Part shown: one piece after another, positions 6,353 through 9,034 of the stretch
Position numbering within the stretch: position 1 is the first letter of the stretch
Layout: each line of letters begins with the position of its first letter
Assembly: GCA_041639705.1 (NCBI GenBank)
Contig: JBEQBT010000131.1
Span: forward strand, 1-9,034
Origin: JARDZI01 sp041639705
Lineage (GTDB): Bacteria; Bacillota; Clostridia; Clostridiales; Caloramatoraceae
Direction of reading: 5' to 3'
DNA length: 9,034 bases
Notes under the pieces: generated by a model
The model's database searches: none
Told to the model about the DNA's origin: nothing
What the model saw: only the letters and a program-made list of their open reading frames with translations
Made by a program: the position numbers and the translations under genes

Positions 6353-7530
6353 ATTGATTCAAGGACCCCCTTTATATCAGAATGGGAGTTAATCACATTA
6401 ATCTTTACATTGTAATTATTAATTGTTTTTTTAATCTCTTCTTTAATTTGAAAATCTCCAACATATATTAGAATAATATCATATCCCATGTTCTTTATTG
6501 AACCATATATAACAGCCTCTTCCTCATTTATAGCACCAGTAATAACAATTACAGATGAACCCTTTGAGATAAGCCTGATTCTCTTTTCTAATACATCCTT
6601 CATGGTTTTATTTCCATCTGTTTTAATTTCACAAAGTATATCCATAAAGTTTACTAATTCTTTAATATCTCTTCCTTTTGTGTAATAAGCACTTGCTGAA
6701 TTTATATACATTTCAATAGATACAGAATTATTCAATAAATAGGATATAGTCGAGCTTGCTGCTTCAATGGCTTTTTCTTCTAAATCTCTTATATTTTCTC
6801 CCTTGTAGCAGTTTTTCTTAAAATCAAGAAATATATAAGTCGCAGCGCTTCCAGTCATTTCATAGTTCTTTATAAGCAGGTCTCCTTTTTTTGCAGAAAC
6901 CTTCCAGTGAATTCTTTTTATACTGTCCCCTGGTGAATATTTTCTTATATCTGACACAATTGTATTATCCTCAAATGTCTTCTGTTTTGTGGTTAAAGTT
7001 CCATAGGACTGCATAGATTTGAGATTTATTTTTTCTATATTGTGAATTCTAGGATAAACTTTAAAGTAAGTATCTGAATAAATTCTGCGTTTTCTAGTAA
7101 GAATGCCTAATGCATCAGAGATTTCAATGTCAATAGGTCCTAGATTATATAATCCCCTATATTTTGCAGTAATGTCTTTATGGATTATTTCTCTTTCCAT
7201 CGGAAATAAAGAAGTGATTGTTGGTTTTGCCATTTCTCCACTTACTAATTCTTCAGTTCTATCTATTATTTCAATATGCGGAATTGGTAATAAGGAATCA
7301 TTGTCAATATATGAATCTACCTCAAATTTCTCATCTACATAATAATCTCTCTGTTCAATTCTCTGATAAGCACTTACTTTTTTTGTAATACGTCCTGACC
7401 ATAAAAAGGATACAATTATTACCCCCAAAACCATATAAAACATAAGGTGAGGTATTTCCCACCCTCCTAAACGAGCTAGCAGGAAAGAAGCAATTAAAAT
7501 AAAAAATGCAGATTTCTTAATCTTAAGCAT
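6349..7530 (-). CDS. DUF58 domain protein (vWA-like partner of MoxR)
   Basis: From ATG 7530 the protein has 393 residues. Two hydrophobic segments at the N-terminus (about 8-21 and 28-44) anchor it. A beta-rich middle region follows, then the DUF58 signature YSPGDSIKRIHWKVSAKKG (198-216), then a C-terminal half resembling a von Willebrand A fold (YIFLDF near 232, SSVIVITGA near 325). The fold's metal-site motif is degenerate, with only FLDFKK where DxSxS would be expected, which is common in DUF58. The longest frame opens at TTG 7539, but AGGAG (7540-7544) abuts that TTG and lies 9 nt from ATG 7530, so I take the ATG. This start overlaps the MoxR stop by 8 nt, and the end overlaps the transglutaminase ATG by 4 nt. 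By context it links the MoxR ATPase to the membrane transglutaminase. Its biochemical role is not established. Confidence 0.92.
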   Translation of the reverse strand: MLKIKKSAFFILIASFLLARLGGWEIPHLMFYMVLGVIIVSFLWSGRITKKVSAYQRIEQRDYYVDEKFEVDSYIDNDSLLPIPHIEIIDRTEELVSGEMAKPTITSLFPMEREIIHKDITAKYRGLYNLGPIDIEISDALGILTRKRRIYSDTYFKVYPRIHNIEKINLKSMQSYGTLTTKQKTFEDNTIVSDIRKYSPGDSIKRIHWKVSAKKGDLLIKNYEMTGSAATYIFLDFKKNCYKGENIRDLEEKAIEAASSTISYLLNNSVSIEMYINSASAYYTKGRDIKELVNFMDILCEIKTDGNKTMKDVLEKRIRLISKGSSVIVITGAINEEEAVIYGSIKNMGYDIILIYVGDFQIKEEIKKTINNYNVKINVINSHSDIKGVLESI

Positions 7531-8470
7531 GTGACCCAACTCCTGGAACCATTGTTGAAAGTAATATTTTATCTAATATCTCTTCATTTGTAGTTCCCTT
7601 AAGTCTGTACTCCGGTTTAAGAATTATTCTATGACCCAATACTGGCTTCACAACTGACTTTACATCATCTGGAGTAACATAATTTCTGTTATAAAGGAAT
7701 GCTCTACCCTGGCTTGCTCTACAAAGATTTATTGTAGCTCTTGGACTTGCCCCTAGCAATATTTCAGTTCTCTCCCGGGTTGCTTTGATTATTGATAAAA
7801 TATAATGCTCAATTTTTACATCAACAAACACACTCTTAATTGTTTCCTTTGCATTAATTATATCCTCTGGAGATGCAACTGCTTGTAATTCATCTAGTGG
7901 ATTGCTGCTCTTAAATCTTCTAAGCATATCCAATTCTCCATCATAATGAGGATATCCAATACCTATCTTCATCATAAACCTATCAAGCTGTGCCTCTGGA
8001 AGAGGAAATGTACCTTCATATTCTATTGGATTTTGCGTTGCTAATACCATAAATGGCTCACTTAACCTATAGGTAACTCCATCTGCAGTAACCTGATGCT
8101 CCTCCATAACCTCAAGAAGGCTCGACTGGGTTTTTGGAGATGTTCTGTTAATCTCATCAGCCAATATGATTTGACTCATAACAGGGCCAAACTTAAACTC
8201 AAAATCACTTGTTTTTTGATTAAATATGGATACTCCTGTAATATCTGAAGGAAGTAGGTCCGGTGTAAATTGTATTCTCTTAAAATCACAATTAATTGAC
8301 TTTGCCAAAGAATGGACTAACATGGTTTTTCCAACTCCAGGAACATCCTCAATAAGAACATGTCCGCCAGTTAGAAGACATATCATAACTTTTTCAATTG
8401 TACTACGCTTTCCAACTATAACCTTCTCAATATTGCAAATAATATTTTCAATTATCTCATGGTTTTCCAT
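7523..8470 (-). CDS. MoxR-family AAA+ ATPase
   Basis: A cytoplasmic AAA+ ATPase of the MoxR group, thought to act as a chaperone that assembles or activates partner proteins with vWA-type domains. From ATG 8470 it is 315 residues, typical for the family. Walker A is PGVGKT (44-49), Walker B is ILADEINR (102-109) with D105/E106, sensor 1 is ATQNP (144-148), a conserved Arg follows in EAQLDRF (R164), and sensor 2 is GASPRA (R244). The open frame extends 15 codons upstream to ATG 8515, but that start has no ribosome binding site, whereas AAAGGGG (8478-8484) lies 7 nt before ATG 8470. It is the first gene of the operon and overlaps the DUF58 start by 8 nt. All catalytic motifs look intact, so it should bind and hydrolyse ATP. 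Confidence 0.95.
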   Translation of the reverse strand: MENHEIIENIICNIEKVIVGKRSTIEKVMICLLTGGHVLIEDVPGVGKTMLVHSLAKSINCDFKRIQFTPDLLPSDITGVSIFNQKTSDFEFKFGPVMSQIILADEINRTSPKTQSSLLEVMEEHQVTADGVTYRLSEPFMVLATQNPIEYEGTFPLPEAQLDRFMMKIGIGYPHYDGELDMLRRFKSSNPLDELQAVASPEDIINAKETIKSVFVDVKIEHYILSIIKATRERTEILLGASPRATINLCRASQGRAFLYNRNYVTPDDVKSVVKPVLGHRIILKPEYRLKGTTNEEILDKILLSTMVPGVGSHA

Positions 8471-8490
8471 TCCACCACCCCTTTCGAATA

Positions 8491-8519
8491 ATTTTAACAT
8501 ATAATACATTTTCATACAA
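8491..8519 (-). promoter_or_regulatory. Possible promoter of the moxR operon
   Basis: On the minus strand TTGTAT (8514-8519) and TAAAAT (8491-8496) are 17 bp apart. The -10 matches at 5 of 6 positions and the -35 at 3 of 6. The predicted leader is very short, about 15 nt. A competing pair, TTTAGT (8523-8528) with TATTAT (8501-8506) at 16 bp, would give a longer leader. Some promoter is expected here because a terminator-like dyad lies just upstream. Confidence 0.3.
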
Positions 8520-8531
8520 TAAACTAAATTA

Positions 8532-8561
8532 AATTAGAGCCTGTAATTACAAGCTCTAATT
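8532..8561 (-). terminator. Terminator-like dyad between the VanW/G5 gene and moxR
   Basis: AATTAGAGC (8532-8540) pairs perfectly with GCTCTAATT (8553-8561), and the inner TGTAATTACA (8542-8551) is itself palindromic, so the whole 30 bp has a single mismatch (8541/8552). On the minus strand the stem is followed by TTTAATTTAGTTTATT, which is T-rich but interrupted. It begins 25 nt after the VanW/G5 stop codon, so it probably ends that transcript, perhaps incompletely. Confidence 0.55.
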
Positions 8562-8586
8562 CTTAAAAATGCTCATTTATCAAGTA

Positions 8587-9034
8587 TTATCTGGGGTAAT
8601 TGCCATCCTCAGGAATAACATTGCCCCCATCTGTATCAGTTGGTTCTTTATTTGTTTCAGTAACTTGGCCATCTGGTATTGGCTTTGTTCCAACTCTTAT
8701 CTTTCCCTTTGCAGGTTTATAAAAATCCTGAGAAATCATTTCATTACTGATTAGTTTTCCATCTTGAAATACCTTTTTATAAGTTTTTGATTTTATACCT
8801 GTGATTGGCTTATCTTCTGTTATCTTTACTCCATTATCCAAAGATGAATCATAGATATACTCAATGTCAGGTTTAATTCGTTCTGTAATTTCACTTGTTA
8901 TCTGAACGAATTGACCTGGGTGTTCATTAGCTCCATATAAACTTACAGTTAAACTTGATTTACCCATGGCAGCATATATATATATAGGATATTTATTTGT
9001 ATTTCTAAATTTAAAATCTATTACATCCCCTGAA
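8587..9034 (-). CDS. VanW/G5-domain envelope protein, C-terminal part only (N-terminus beyond window)
   Basis: The reading frame stays open to the window edge, so the gene starts outside; 148 C-terminal residues are present. The first 34 visible residues (GDVIDFKFRNTNKYPIYIY, then AAMGKSSLTVSLYG) match the end of a VanW domain. A G5 domain follows (about 46-116), with the usual ITGIKSKTYKKVFQDGK stretch and the closing KPAKGKIRVGTKP. A short polar tail rich in Asp, Glu, Thr and Pro ends in GNYPR. The Met at 8967 is internal to the VanW motif and is not a start. Such proteins are normally exported or membrane-anchored, with peptidoglycan-binding-like modules before VanW. The VanW name comes from a vancomycin-resistance cluster, but resistance should not be inferred here. 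G5 domains are proposed to bind polysaccharide. Confidence 0.87.
   Translation of the reverse strand, partial: SGDVIDFKFRNTNKYPIYIYAAMGKSSLTVSLYGANEHPGQFVQITSEITERIKPDIEYIYDSSLDNGVKITEDKPITGIKSKTYKKVFQDGKLISNEMISQDFYKPAKGKIRVGTKPIPDGQVTETNKEPTDTDGGNVIPEDGNYPR

Noticed and set aside
8569..8754. Plus-strand frame of 61 codons opposite the VanW/G5 gene
   Set aside because: It is antisense to the G5 domain coding region and shows no homology I recognise.
8587..8967. A complete 126-residue protein starting at ATG 8967
   Set aside because: The frame continues upstream to the window edge with clear VanW sequence, so the Met is internal and the gene is partial, not small.
7523..9034. Vancomycin-resistance island suggested by the VanW-like protein
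   Set aside because: VanW/G5 proteins are common in clostridia without resistance, and no vanHAX-type ligase or regulator genes are present here.

Overview
The window reads as a low-GC, probably clostridial, Firmicutes chromosome. The DNA is AT-rich and every gene is on the minus strand. Shine-Dalgarno sites are strong (GGAGGAG, GAGGTG, AAAGGGG). The gene set includes UvsE, a VanW/G5 envelope protein and an HD-domain CCA-adding enzyme. The species cannot be named from the sequence alone. All genes look like ordinary chromosomal genes. I found no phage, plasmid, CRISPR array, toxin-antitoxin or defence module, and no convincing new multi-gene system.

Layout in coordinate order; transcription runs right to left. 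1-1268: most of a CCA-adding tRNA nucleotidyltransferase, with its C-terminus beyond the left edge. 1377-1895: a GNAT acetyltransferase. 1951-2006: a compact nested palindrome resembling REP elements. 2055-2615: a Nudix hydrolase. 2842-2925: tRNA-Leu(CAG), with a good promoter (2974-3002) and a good intrinsic terminator (2804-2831). 3034-3990: the UV-damage endonuclease UvsE. 4035-4083: a 22-bp perfect hairpin. 4100-8470: a three-gene overlapping operon, MoxR AAA+ ATPase, then DUF58 protein, then a membrane transglutaminase-like protein. 8532-8561: a terminator-like dyad. 8587-9034: the C-terminal part of a VanW/G5 protein, with its N-terminus beyond the right edge.

The main functional unit is the MoxR/DUF58/transglutaminase operon. 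Its genes overlap by 8 and 4 nt, which suggests translational coupling. This triad is widespread and is generally thought to act at the cell envelope: an ATPase chaperone, a vWA-like partner, and a membrane protein with an extracytoplasmic Cys-His-Asp transglutaminase fold. The VanW/G5 gene just upstream is also an envelope-type protein, but a terminator-like dyad separates it from the operon. The remaining genes are independent housekeeping or accessory functions: tRNA 3'-end maturation, a leucine tRNA, UV repair, and two small enzymes of unknown substrate.

For three genes (Nudix, DUF58, MoxR) I moved the start to an internal ATG, because the ribosome binding site fits it better than the longest open frame. 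No gene-free stretch exceeds 300 bases. The longest, 2616-2841, holds the tRNA terminator and a possible Nudix promoter.
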